A DNA stretch of 8,140 nucleotides from Oleiagrimonas sp036379395 (GCA_036379395.1 DASVGR010000042.1:1-8140); one strand, 5' to 3'; shown: positions 1-6,603, counted from the stretch's first letter. The notes: generated by a model not told the origin, from the letters alone. Numbers and translations are program-made.

Positions 1-330
1 CAGGAAATCACCTGGGCTGATTTTGAAAAAGTGATGCTCGTCGCCGGCACGGTGACGCGCGTGGAAGCCTTTCCCGAGGCGCGCAAGCCGGCGTGGAAAA
101 TCTGGGTGGACTTCGGTCCCCACGGCGAGCGCAAGACCAGCGCGCAAGTCGCGGCACTGTACGGCCCGGATGATCTGCTGGGGCGACAGATCGTCGGTGT
201 CATCAACTTTCCCGAAAAGCAGATCGGGCCGTTCCGCTCGCAATTTTTGCTGACGGGTTTTCCAACCGACGACGGCGTGGTCATCACCACCATCGAGCGC
301 ACCGTGCCGAACGGCACGCGCATGGCCTGA
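1..330 (+). CDS. csaA: CsaA-like tRNA-binding domain protein (5' end cut by window edge)
   Basis: The open frame runs from base 1 (CAG, Gln) to a TGA at 328-330, giving 109 visible residues. The reading starts QEITWADFEKV, which matches the extreme N-terminus of CsaA, a protein of about 110 residues, so only the start codon and perhaps a few residues are missing. The GTG at 31 is internal and not the start. Family features are the segment FPEARKPAWKIWVDFG (visible residues 24-39), KTSAQV (45-50) and NFPEKQIGPFRSQFL (69-83), the OB-fold core shared by CsaA and the EMAPII/YgjH-type tRNA-binding domains. Homodimers of this family bind tRNA; CsaA was also described as a secretion-linked chaperone in Bacillus. 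It is cytoplasmic. The first strand reads VMLVAGTV where I recall relatives having VDxRVGTI, so the usual Asp/Arg pair appears replaced. It converges on the MBL-fold gene, with 9 bases between the stops. Confidence 0.9.
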   Translation, partial: QEITWADFEKVMLVAGTVTRVEAFPEARKPAWKIWVDFGPHGERKTSAQVAALYGPDDLLGRQIVGVINFPEKQIGPFRSQFLLTGFPTDDGVVITTIERTVPNGTRMA

Positions 331-339
331 AAACGCGCT

Positions 340-1275
340 TCAATGCGCCGCGGACCGGCGATCCAGCCAAACCTCCAATCCCTGCGCGTTGAGTTCGGCA
401 TCGAAGATCAGCGTTTGCCGGATGTCGGATGCCGGCAGTTGGCAACCGTGTGCCTGTGCGCGCTGCACGTACAACTGCGCCAACGCCTCGACCAAGGTGG
501 CGTGGCGATCGGCGGTGCGCGCGTGCTGGTTGGCGATGTCGACCATGGCGTCGATCACTTCGTGCAGATCATCGGCCAGTTTGGCCACGTTGCGCACCGG
601 CCCGAAGTGGGTCAGGTAAATGGCCGGCGGCTGCAGGGCCACCAGTCGGCGGATGGAGGCGTGCAACGCGTCGGGATCGAACTGGATGGGGGTGGTCGTG
701 GGGATGATGAACGCGCCCTGGTCGGTGTCCAGTTCGCGGTAGGAAAGACCGAACGTGTCGCCGCTGAAAACGCAGCCGCTCAAGGTGTCGTGGATGGCAT
801 TGTGATGGCGCGCGTGCCCCGGTGTGTCGAGGCAGCGCAGGATGCGGCCGGCGAGATTCACCTCGAAACCGTCGGGCGCTTCAATGACGCGCTCGGTCGG
901 CACCGGCGCGAGCTTGCCGTAGCTGCGCTGCATTTCCTCGTCGCCGTACACGGCCGTGGCGCCGGCCCACAGTCTGGATGGATCGATCATGTGGCGTGCG
1001 CCGCGCGGATGCACGACGAGTTTGGCATTCGGCAGCGCGGCCATCAGCTTGCCCGCACCGCCGGCGTGGTCCAGATGCACGTGGGTGAGGATCAGGTAAT
1101 CGACGTCGGCCGGCGTCAGCCCGGCATCCTTGAGCGCGGCCAGAAGGCGTGGTTGCGCGTGGTTGGTGGCGCAGTCGATGAAGGCGGCACGACCTTCGTG
1201 GACCACAAGGTACGCCGCGTCAAAACGCGGGCGCTGAAAGCCGGTGTCGATGGTGGTGATGCCGAAATCGTTCAT
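340..1275 (-). CDS. MBL-fold metallo-hydrolase (GloB/COG0491 type)
   Basis: This gene encodes 311 residues starting MNDFGITTIDTGF. The frame is open further upstream to 1554, but that extension runs into tpm, is Arg-rich and looks non-coding. An AAGG lies 7 bases before the ATG at 1275, which supports this start. The zinc-binding motif THVHLDHAGG gives H65, H67, D69 and H70. Further ligands are H154 (DTPGHARHH), D173 (FSGDTFG) and H223 (YLTHFGP), so the full two-metal set of a metallo-beta-lactamase-fold hydrolase is present. The C-terminal 80 or so residues are helical and follow the catalytic domain, as in many stand-alone MBL hydrolases. There is no signal peptide, so it should be cytoplasmic. 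The substrate cannot be read from the sequence; thioesters, lactones and phosphoesters are all possible in this family. It lies 59 bases downstream of tpm on the same strand and is probably co-transcribed. Confidence 0.9.
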   Translation of the reverse strand: MNDFGITTIDTGFQRPRFDAAYLVVHEGRAAFIDCATNHAQPRLLAALKDAGLTPADVDYLILTHVHLDHAGGAGKLMAALPNAKLVVHPRGARHMIDPSRLWAGATAVYGDEEMQRSYGKLAPVPTERVIEAPDGFEVNLAGRILRCLDTPGHARHHNAIHDTLSGCVFSGDTFGLSYRELDTDQGAFIIPTTTPIQFDPDALHASIRRLVALQPPAIYLTHFGPVRNVAKLADDLHEVIDAMVDIANQHARTADRHATLVEALAQLYVQRAQAHGCQLPASDIRQTLIFDAELNAQGLEVWLDRRSAAH

Positions 1276-1334
1276 GCGTGGACCTTGTGCGCAAACAGGC
1301 CCACAGCATAAGCCATCAAGCCTGCGCCAACGCG

Positions 1335-1997
1335 TCAGTCGGCGTCGCGGCGCAGGGCGTAGACGCTGGTGTGCAACGCGTTGACGCCAGCGTCGGCAAA
1401 TGACGGCTGGTCGGCCAGGATATCGCGCCGTTCGAGCTGCTCGATGGCAAAGCGCCTGCCGAGCAGGGACTTCATGATGGTGGCGTCCACCGAAAATGGC
1501 GGGCCGTCCATGTCGGCTTGCGGATATTCCAGCGTGATCATCAACCCGCGGCAACCGGGTCGCAGGCGCCCGTACACCTTGCGCGCATAGTGATCGCGCA
1601 TGGCCGGGGGCAGGGCGATGATGGCGGCGCGATCGTAGACCGCATCGACGCTGGCGAGCGTTTCATCGTCCAGGCCGAACACGTCGCCCTGGATGATTTC
1701 GATCGCACCGGCGACGTAATGGTGGCCCAGCGGCGAATCGTGCTCGTGCGCCTCAAGACGGTTTTCACGCAGAAACTGCGCGATGGCAATCGGCGACAGT
1801 TCCACGCCCAGCACGCGATGGCCCTGCGCGGCCAGCCAGGGCATGTCCAGCGACTTGCCGCATAGCGGTACCAGCACCTTCGCGCCGGGCGACAACGCCA
1901 ACGCCGGCCAATGTTTCAGCAGCAGCGGAAACGGACGGTCGTGATGAAAACCGGTGCGCCCGTCGCGCCAGCGTTGCAACCAGAATTCCGTTTGCAT
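1335..1997 (-). CDS. tpm: Thiopurine S-methyltransferase
   Basis: This gene encodes 220 residues starting MQTEFWLQRWRDGRTGFHHD, the standard N-terminus of bacterial TPMT. GGAG at 2006-2009 (complement) sits 8 bases before the ATG at 1997, so the in-frame ATG at 2069 is unlikely. The SAM-binding Rossmann signature is LVPLCGKSLDMPWLAAQGH (residues 42-60), followed by VLGVELS with acidic E66. Other family hallmarks are VYDRAAIIALPPAMR (120-134) and ITLEYPQADMDGPPFSV (154-170). The length equals the family norm. The enzyme transfers a methyl group from S-adenosylmethionine to sulfur; bacterial members also methylate selenium and tellurium compounds, giving volatile products and oxyanion tolerance. 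It is cytoplasmic. It is first gene of a likely two-gene unit with the MBL hydrolase and divergent from the DUF998 gene. The assignment is secure; the natural substrate is not known. Confidence 0.95.
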   Translation of the reverse strand: MQTEFWLQRWRDGRTGFHHDRPFPLLLKHWPALALSPGAKVLVPLCGKSLDMPWLAAQGHRVLGVELSPIAIAQFLRENRLEAHEHDSPLGHHYVAGAIEIIQGDVFGLDDETLASVDAVYDRAAIIALPPAMRDHYARKVYGRLRPGCRGLMITLEYPQADMDGPPFSVDATIMKSLLGRRFAIEQLERRDILADQPSFADAGVNALHTSVYALRRDAD

Positions 1998-2048
1998 GGT
2001 TCGGGCTCCGTCAGGGAAAACCAAAGGCCGGCTGTGCCGGTGCCAAAC

Positions 2049-2077
2049 AGGATCGGACCAAGCCTGCATCGGTGCAA
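2049..2077 (-). promoter_or_regulatory. Weak candidate sigma70-type promoter for tpm
   Basis: On the complement, TTGCAC (2072-2077) and GATCCT (2049-2054) are separated by exactly 17 bases and lie 52 bases or more upstream of the tpm ATG. Each box matches only about half of the consensus. The site is in the 140-base divergent gap where a tpm promoter must lie, which is its main support. Confidence 0.22.
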
Positions 2078-2137
2078 GCGGCGACCATGGGATGCGGCAT
2101 GAACGCCTTCGGCAACACCGCGACTATCATGGCGCGC

Positions 2138-2779
2138 ATGACCACGCGACGATCATCATCCCGGCTGGGCGGCCTGGCCTTGGCCGGCATCAGCATTTTT
2201 GCGTCGACCTGCGCGCTGGCCCAGTTCTATCGCCATGACCTCGACTGGGTTGCCGTGCCTTTGAGCTTTTATCTGCTCGGCCCGGGCGGCCTGTGGCTGC
2301 GTGCGGCCTACTTCGTGATGGCGGCGTCGCTGACTCTGCTTGGCATCGGTTTGTACCGGGAGCTTTCGGCACCGGCCAGAAGCGCCGCGCCGTTGCTGCT
2401 CTTCATCGTCGCGGCCGTCGCCTTGTGCGTCGTGGCAGTGGCCGATACCAACACATGGGCGCATCTGGCCACCTTCCACGGATTCATCCACGGCGTGGCC
2501 GCGCAAACGACTTTTCTGTGCGTCACCGTGGCCATGCTGCTGCAAGCGGCGCGCATGCGCCTGGACGCGTATTGGCGGCCGCGGTTCAAGCGGGCGCTGG
2601 CTGGCGCGACGGTATGCTTCGTCGCCTTGTGGGTGCAAGGTTTGTGGCGTGCCTTGCCGCGCGGCTTGAGCCAGAAAGTGCTGGTGCTGATGATTCTGGC
2701 GTGGCTGGCGACCGTAGCTTTGACACTCTGGCGCGACGATCGCAGCCCTGCCGCAAAAGCGGCAAGGTTGCCAAGATGA
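2138..2779 (+). CDS. DUF998-type integral membrane protein
   Basis: From the ATG at 2138 this is 213 residues (MTTRRSSSRLGG). In-frame starts also exist at 2072 (GTG), 2099 and 2129, none with a convincing Shine-Dalgarno. I chose 2138 because a short Arg-rich tail followed directly by a hydrophobic helix is the usual arrangement. Six hydrophobic segments are visible, at about residues 11-31, 52-73, 84-102, 116-137, 150-168 and 178-196. Between segments 3 and 4 the string ADTNTWAHLATFHGFIHG (102-119) matches the conserved loop of the DUF998 family, where an Asp is followed by a HGxxH-like element. The protein belongs in the inner membrane. The family has no established function that I can name. 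The gene is divergent from tpm and ends 34 bases before the oxidoreductase gene, with which it may be co-transcribed. The start is uncertain; the family call is moderately confident. Confidence 0.75.
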   Translation: MTTRRSSSRLGGLALAGISIFASTCALAQFYRHDLDWVAVPLSFYLLGPGGLWLRAAYFVMAASLTLLGIGLYRELSAPARSAAPLLLFIVAAVALCVVAVADTNTWAHLATFHGFIHGVAAQTTFLCVTVAMLLQAARMRLDAYWRPRFKRALAGATVCFVALWVQGLWRALPRGLSQKVLVLMILAWLATVALTLWRDDRSPAAKAARLPR

Positions 2780-2813
2780 TCGTCCACGCCGCCCATCACG
2801 AGGTATTTTCACG

Positions 2814-3800
2814 ATGACCATGATTCCGCTTTCCATCCTCGATCTGTCGCCCATCAACGAAGGCGGCTCGGCCGGCGAGTCCATTGCCAATACGGTGGAC
2901 ATCGCCCGACACGCCGACCGCTGGGGCTTCACGCGCTACTGGATGGCTGAGCACCACGGCATGCCCGGCATCGCCAGCGCGGCCACATCGGTACTGATCG
3001 GCCACGTCGCCGGCGCCACCTCACGTATTCGCGTGGGTGCGGGCGGCATCATGCTGCCCAACCATTCGCCGTTGGTGATCGTTGAACAATTCGGCACGCT
3101 CGATGCCATCTACCCCGGCCGCATCGACCTTGGCCTGGGACGCGCGCCCGGTTCGGACCAACTGACCGCCATGGCCTTGCGCCGCAACCTGATGGCCGAC
3201 CCGGACGCGTTTCCGCGCGACGTCGCGGAGCTGGTGGCGTATTTCGAAGGCAAGGCGCGGATTCATGCAGTGCCGGGGAAAGGGCAGTCGGTGCCGATCT
3301 GGATCCTCGGCTCCAGCCTGTTCGGCGCCCAGCTCGCGGCTGCGCTGGGCCGGCCCTACGCCTTCGCATCGCACTTTGCGCCGGCACAGATGATGGACGC
3401 GATCGCCGTCTACCGCTCGCGCTTCCAGCCCTCGCGTTACCTCGACAAACCCTACGTCATGCTCGGCTTCAACGTAGCCGCGGCCGACACGGACGAAGCA
3501 GCGCATTACCTGGCATCATCGTGGCAACAATCCTTCGTCAATCTGCGTTCCGGCCACCCCGGCCGTTTGCCGCCGCCGGTGGAAAACTACGTCGAATCAC
3601 TGCCGCCACAGCAACGCCGAATGCTCGACCAGGTGCTGTCATGCGCCGCCATCGGCTCGCCAACCACCGTCGCCAACGGCATCCGCGCCTTCATCAAACA
3701 GACGGGTGCCGACGAGCTGATGTTGACCAGCAACATGTACGACCATGCGGCGCGGTTGCGGTCGTACGAGATCGTGGCTGGATTGATCGGGGCCGATTGA
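2814..3800 (+). CDS. LLM-class flavin-dependent oxidoreductase, YhbW-like
   Basis: This gene encodes 328 residues. GAGG at 2800-2803 lies 10 bases before the ATG at 2814; a second ATG two codons later (2820) would also fit. The protein resembles E. coli YhbW (recalled, not searched) along its whole length and has the bacterial luciferase-like TIM-barrel pattern: LDLSPINEGGS (residues 9-19), YWMAEHHGMPGIASAATSVL (42-61), GGIMLPNHSPLVIVEQFGTL (77-96) and YPGRIDLGLGRAPGSD (100-115), then ILGSSLFGAQLAA and FASHFAP in the second half. This subgroup (MsnO8/LuxA-like) is expected to use reduced FMN, supplied by a separate reductase, to monooxygenate small organic substrates. The substrate of YhbW itself is not established. 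It is cytoplasmic, with no signal peptide. No flavin reductase is encoded nearby. It follows the DUF998 gene and converges with the ABC ATPase gene, leaving 9 bases between the stops. Confidence 0.92.
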   Translation: MTMIPLSILDLSPINEGGSAGESIANTVDIARHADRWGFTRYWMAEHHGMPGIASAATSVLIGHVAGATSRIRVGAGGIMLPNHSPLVIVEQFGTLDAIYPGRIDLGLGRAPGSDQLTAMALRRNLMADPDAFPRDVAELVAYFEGKARIHAVPGKGQSVPIWILGSSLFGAQLAAALGRPYAFASHFAPAQMMDAIAVYRSRFQPSRYLDKPYVMLGFNVAAADTDEAAHYLASSWQQSFVNLRSGHPGRLPPPVENYVESLPPQQRRMLDQVLSCAAIGSPTTVANGIRAFIKQTGADELMLTSNMYDHAARLRSYEIVAGLIGAD

Positions 3801-3826
3801 ACGGGGGAGTCAAATCGACCCGTTTT
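3789..3826 (+). terminator. Imperfect stem-loop with short T-run between convergent genes
   Basis: Bases 3790-3800 pair with 3810-3821 as an imperfect stem: ten pairs, one C/A mismatch (3793/3818) and one bulged A (3814), around a nine-base loop. CG and TTTT (3823-3826) follow on the plus strand. The stem includes the stop codons of both convergent genes, so it could end transcription of the oxidoreductase and perhaps also act from the other side. The short T-run and imperfect stem make this moderate to weak. Confidence 0.4.
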
Positions 3827-4505
3827 CACTTCCCAGTGTCAATGTGCTTGCGGCCATGTCGCGGAAGGGTGCCAGGTGATGCGTTGCCACCAGCATGATG
3901 TGGTCGCTACGGTATTCGGCAAGCAGGGATACCAGCGCCTCGCATGAAGCGGCGTCGATTTCGTTGGTTGGCTCGTCGAAAAGCAAGACCGTTGGCGCGG
4001 CGATCAACGTTGCCGCCAGCAGGATTTTCTTGGCCATCCCGGCCGAAAGGCTGCCCATGGGAACGTCCATGACATCACTCAGATGCAGCCGTTGCACTAC
4101 CCGCCTGCGATAGTCCTGATCGCGACGGCTCGCGGGGTACAGTGACAGCACGAAGTCGATCAGCAGGCCCGCGCGCAGCCAGGCAAGCGCAGGCGGCGCG
4201 CTCGGGGCCAGCACGACCCGGTCGGAGCGCCTGGGCAGAGGCGCATCTCCCAGTTGGATGGTTCCGCTCATGGGCGGCAAGGCGCCCGCGATCGCCCGCA
4301 ACAGGGATGTTTTGCCGATGCCGTTGGGCCCGGTCACGAGGTGCAGGCCCGGCCGAAATGCGTGGGAAATCTCCCTTGCCGCACCGAACGGCAGCGTCAA
4401 TGCATGCAGCCGGAGGCACTCGATGGCACTCATGTCATCGTTGTCGTAGGAGCGCGCCTGCGCGCGATGGGTCCTGGCGCGCCGGAGGTGTTCGGCGATA
4501 CTCAT
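3810..4505 (-). CDS. ABC transporter ATP-binding protein
   Basis: This gene encodes 231 residues. The chosen ATG at 4505 overlaps the permease stop as ATGA and has GGTGA seven bases upstream. A later in-frame ATG at 4433 (MSAIECLRL) is where homology to ABC ATPases begins, but it lacks a Shine-Dalgarno, so the first 24 residues may be a real charged extension. Motifs are Walker A GPNGIGKT (59-66), signature LSAGM (153-157, a variant of LSGGQ), Walker B VLLFDEPTNEID (173-184) with catalytic E178, and switch histidine in ATHH (H209). The Q-loop glutamine is not seen: the segment after strand RVVLAPSAP has Ser102 where Gln is usual. The protein should power the neighbouring permease from the cytoplasmic face. 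The cargo is unknown; small stand-alone ATPases like this serve export of lipids, peptides, haem or drugs. The ATP-binding role is certain. Confidence 0.93.
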   Translation of the reverse strand: MSIAEHLRRARTHRAQARSYDNDDMSAIECLRLHALTLPFGAAREISHAFRPGLHLVTGPNGIGKTSLLRAIAGALPPMSGTIQLGDAPLPRRSDRVVLAPSAPPALAWLRAGLLIDFVLSLYPASRRDQDYRRRVVQRLHLSDVMDVPMGSLSAGMAKKILLAATLIAAPTVLLFDEPTNEIDAASCEALVSLLAEYRSDHIMLVATHHLAPFRDMAASTLTLGSENGSI

Positions 4506-5716
4506 GTCAGCGTCACCATCAGGAGAATCAACGTGATGGCAAAGTGCGCGATCGGTGTCAACCATCTCATCACTTTGTGTGGCCAAGAGGCGGCCAGCGC
4601 TCCCAGCACGAACAGGGCGGCATAGATGTACAGCGTGCAGGACGGCAGGACGCTGGCCGATGTCCCGTCCGGCAAGGCGTGGCTTGCGATCACCCACGAC
4701 ACACAAAGGCACACGACGAACAGGGCGGCAGGCAGCCCTGCCGCGAGTGCCGTGACACGCCACCGGAACCGATGGTGACCGGCAAGAAAATCCAGCCGGT
4801 CCAGCACGGTATCGCGGATCATCATGGGCAGCCGATACAGAACGGCCGACGCCACTGCCGTCAATCCGATCAGCAGCGCCGTGGCCAGGTCCACGCCAGG
4901 CGCGTGCCCGGCGAGCAGCATCAATGCCAGCGCCCATGCGCCGAACAGGCAGGCACCGCGAACGACCAGACTGTCACGCAATACGTTTGCCGAGACTGGC
5001 AAAACAAGGGCACTGGCTATTGCCAGTCGTTCATCGAATGCGCGTCTGTGTCCAGTGATCGGCCCTGTTGAAAGACGCCGTGGCCGCATGCTGATGGCCA
5101 TGGCCGCAGTCAGCACCGTCACGCCCAGCAACGCAACGGCCCCCGACGTACTTTGTGGTTCGATCAGCACCAACACCAGCAAGGGCAAAGCCATGATCGC
5201 CGCGTGACGGTACGCCCCGCGCAGCAACAGCACATTGAGCACCAGGCCCGTGCCGATCATCACCAAGTACGACACGCATGCGACCAGCGCCTGCATGGGT
5301 GGCTGGCGGCTCCAAAGCATGCAAAGCACCCATGCCAACGGCAACCAGAGCACCGAGTAGCACTGCAAGGCGATGAGCACATCGGCGTGCCAGACGGCAC
5401 GCTTGGGGATCGGCAGTATCGAGAGAAAGGAGTCGGCCTCCCGCATGAAGATCAAGCGGCGCAACGACCACAACAACCCCAGCGTCACCAGCTGCCAGCC
5501 GAGCACCACGCCGAGCCGTTCAACTGGCGCGGTTTGCGCGGAGGCGAGCGCCATCAGGCCGTTCGCCAGCACAACCACCATCCCCGCGATGGCCAACACG
5601 CCAAGTACGCCCAAAAAGGCCACCACGGTGATCGCGGTACGCCCCAGGCCTTGAAACCGGTCGGCCGCGCCCTGCAGGAAATGCAGCTGGCGCAGGCGCG
5701 CGTAGCTCAAACTCAT
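4502..5716 (-). CDS. ABC-2-like transporter permease, polytopic membrane protein
   Basis: This gene encodes 404 residues from the ATG at 5716 (MSLSYARLRQLHF); a GTG one codon earlier at 5719 is possible. About eleven hydrophobic segments are visible. The first is around residues 29-58, followed by pairs spread along the chain, and the last ends at the C-terminus. Between the second and third segments is a charged stretch FMREADSFLSILPIPKRAVW. It resembles the cytoplasmic coupling element of ABC-2-type exporters, where an acidic cluster precedes LPhPxxR. This, and the overlapping ATPase gene, identify it as the membrane subunit of an ABC transporter even though sequence similarity to characterised permeases is not obvious to me. 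A cytoplasmic loop rich in Arg lies near residues 211-230. It is the first gene of a two-gene operon. No substrate-binding protein or modification enzyme is adjacent, so export rather than uptake is inferred. Substrate unknown. Confidence 0.85.
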   Translation of the reverse strand: MSLSYARLRQLHFLQGAADRFQGLGRTAITVVAFLGVLGVLAIAGMVVVLANGLMALASAQTAPVERLGVVLGWQLVTLGLLWSLRRLIFMREADSFLSILPIPKRAVWHADVLIALQCYSVLWLPLAWVLCMLWSRQPPMQALVACVSYLVMIGTGLVLNVLLLRGAYRHAAIMALPLLVLVLIEPQSTSGAVALLGVTVLTAAMAISMRPRRLSTGPITGHRRAFDERLAIASALVLPVSANVLRDSLVVRGACLFGAWALALMLLAGHAPGVDLATALLIGLTAVASAVLYRLPMMIRDTVLDRLDFLAGHHRFRWRVTALAAGLPAALFVVCLCVSWVIASHALPDGTSASVLPSCTLYIYAALFVLGALAASWPHKVMRWLTPIAHFAITLILLMVTLT

Positions 5717-5722
5717 CACTCG

Positions 5723-5739
5723 AGTATCGCAGAAGTATC
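5723..5739 (-). promoter_or_regulatory. Tandem GATACT boxes just upstream of the ABC operon
   Basis: On the complement, GATACT occurs twice (5734-5739 and 5723-5728), 11 bases apart. The nearer copy reads TGCGATACT, an extended -10 pattern, and ends only six bases before the ATG at 5716. No good -35 is at the right distance: TTGACG at 5763-5768 is 23 bases from the first box. With no clear Shine-Dalgarno present, a near-leaderless transcript from the second box is possible. Confidence 0.3.
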
Positions 5740-5864
5740 TTGCCGACTCACGTCATGCCATGCGTCAAGCACGCTCACGCGTATCGCCGCGTGCCGATGT
5801 TGCAAACACGATCATGCGTCCACGGAACGGGTTGTGCGAGGGCATTGAAACGGCACGGCAGGGA

Positions 5865-5902
5865 ATCGCCGATGGCGCATTGTGGCAAGCGCCATCGGCG
5901 AT
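5865..5902 (-). terminator. Perfect 14-bp inverted repeat, likely terminator of the secreted-protein gene
   Basis: ATCGCCGATGGCGC (5865-5878) is the exact reverse complement of 5889-5902. After one unpaired A (5879), TTG/CAA adds three more pairs around a TGG loop, so the hairpin is nearly closed. It lies 32 bases downstream of the stop of the minus-strand gene at 5935-6495 and upstream of the ABC operon, which fits a terminator. Neither side has a proper T-run: the complement continues TTCCCTGCC. A protein-binding or REP-like element is the alternative. The rest of the gap 5740-5934 shows no gene. Confidence 0.5.
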
Positions 5903-5934
5903 GGGCGGTCGTGCTTTTGCCGCGGAGGCGTGCC

Positions 5935-6495
5935 TCAGTGGTCGTGCACGAAATCGTTCATGTCGCTCAGCACCTCATCGGCGGCATCGGACAGTTCGTG
6001 TCCCTCACGCGCGCAATGGCGGATCTTGGCTTTCACGACTTTGCCGGGGTCGCGAAAGATGAACTCCATGCACACTTCGGCCTGGGCAAGATGGCCGCCG
6101 GCAAACGGAATCCAGCGTTTGGCGGTGTTGGCGCGCTCGACATGGTAGGTCGCCACTTCCACCTGCAATACCGGGGCACTGGCCTTGCCGGAACACGCGT
6201 CCTTGATTGCCGCCGGCAAGTCTTCCTTGACCACGTCCCGCAGTTTGTGGTCGAAGCTGTGCGCAAGGTTCTTGTAGGTCGACAGCTGGCAACGGTAGTT
6301 GGCCAGCCGGGTTTCGGGGGCAATCCAGTACCAGTGGATGTCATCGCCTTCCTGCATGTCGGCATAGTGGGTGATGATGCCTGTGCCGTCGGTCTTGAGA
6401 TCGTCTTGAAGATCACTGTTGATCGAGGTGGCGGCAACCGCCTGGAATGCCAGCAAGGCCAGGGCCGGGATCAGGGCCAGATAGCGATAGCGCAT
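5935..6495 (-). CDS. Secreted protein of unknown function with four cysteines
   Basis: This gene encodes 186 residues. The start at 6495 is firm: AAGGAG lies five bases upstream. The N-terminus MRYRYLALIPALALLAFQAVAA is a classic signal peptide with cleavage expected after the AVAA near residue 22; there is no lipobox cysteine, so a soluble periplasmic or secreted protein is predicted. The mature part has Cys at 69, 101, 142 and 161, an even number compatible with two disulfides. The region VLQVEVATYHVERANTAKRW (109-128), followed by IPFAGGHLAQAEVCMEFIF, has the look of a beta-rich core like that in DUF4410-type outer-membrane-associated proteins, but I cannot confirm membership. The C-terminus is acidic with His (MNDFVHDH). 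It stands alone between two hairpins, with its own likely promoter in 6507-6600. I do not recognise a function. Confidence 0.85.
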   Translation of the reverse strand: MRYRYLALIPALALLAFQAVAATSINSDLQDDLKTDGTGIITHYADMQEGDDIHWYWIAPETRLANYRCQLSTYKNLAHSFDHKLRDVVKEDLPAAIKDACSGKASAPVLQVEVATYHVERANTAKRWIPFAGGHLAQAEVCMEFIFRDPGKVVKAKIRHCAREGHELSDAADEVLSDMNDFVHDH

Positions 6496-6500
6496 GAAAA

Positions 6501-6506
6501 CTCCTT
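6501..6506 (-). promoter_or_regulatory. Strong Shine-Dalgarno of the secreted-protein gene
   Basis: The complement reads AAGGAG five bases before the ATG at 6495. It is the best ribosome-binding site in the window and fixes the start codon, suggesting efficient translation. Confidence 0.8.
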
Positions 6507-6603
6507 GTGAATGGATGATGCGTGAACATCCGTGTCACACCCCTGCACACATGATCCTGCCTTGTCGTTTCACATGCCTGCAAAGCGGCATTCCCCAGAG
6601 CGA

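Noticed and set aside
331..350. Terminator between the convergent CsaA-like and MBL genes
   Set aside because: Only a four-pair GCGC stem around TTCAAT is visible, with no T-run; too weak to call.
343..1311. Long plus-strand open frame (322 codons) antisense to the MBL gene
   Set aside because: It mirrors the coding frame of a clear zinc hydrolase; the translation has no recognisable domain. Long antisense frames are common in GC-rich DNA.
1276..1554. N-terminal extension of the MBL protein to 404 residues
   Set aside because: The added part is Arg-rich, overlaps tpm out of frame and lies before a good start with AAGG at 1275.
2156..2932. Minus-strand open frame of 258 codons opposite the DUF998 gene
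   Set aside because: The product is rich in Gln, Arg and His with no hydrophobic or domain pattern; the opposite strand encodes a convincing six-helix protein.
4142..5848. Plus-strand frames (309 and 231 codons) opposite the ABC operon
   Set aside because: Composition is Arg/Gln/His-rich shadow translation; the minus strand carries intact ABC motifs and membrane segments.
5740..6510. Plus-strand frame of 256 codons across the secreted-protein gene
   Set aside because: It is antisense to a gene with a signal peptide and strong Shine-Dalgarno and runs through the perfect hairpin; no domain is seen.
6507..6560. CRP/Clp-like site (GTGA, nine bases, TCAC) upstream of the secreted-protein gene
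   Set aside because: The known site has six bases between TGTGA and TCACA; nine bases would put the half-sites out of phase.
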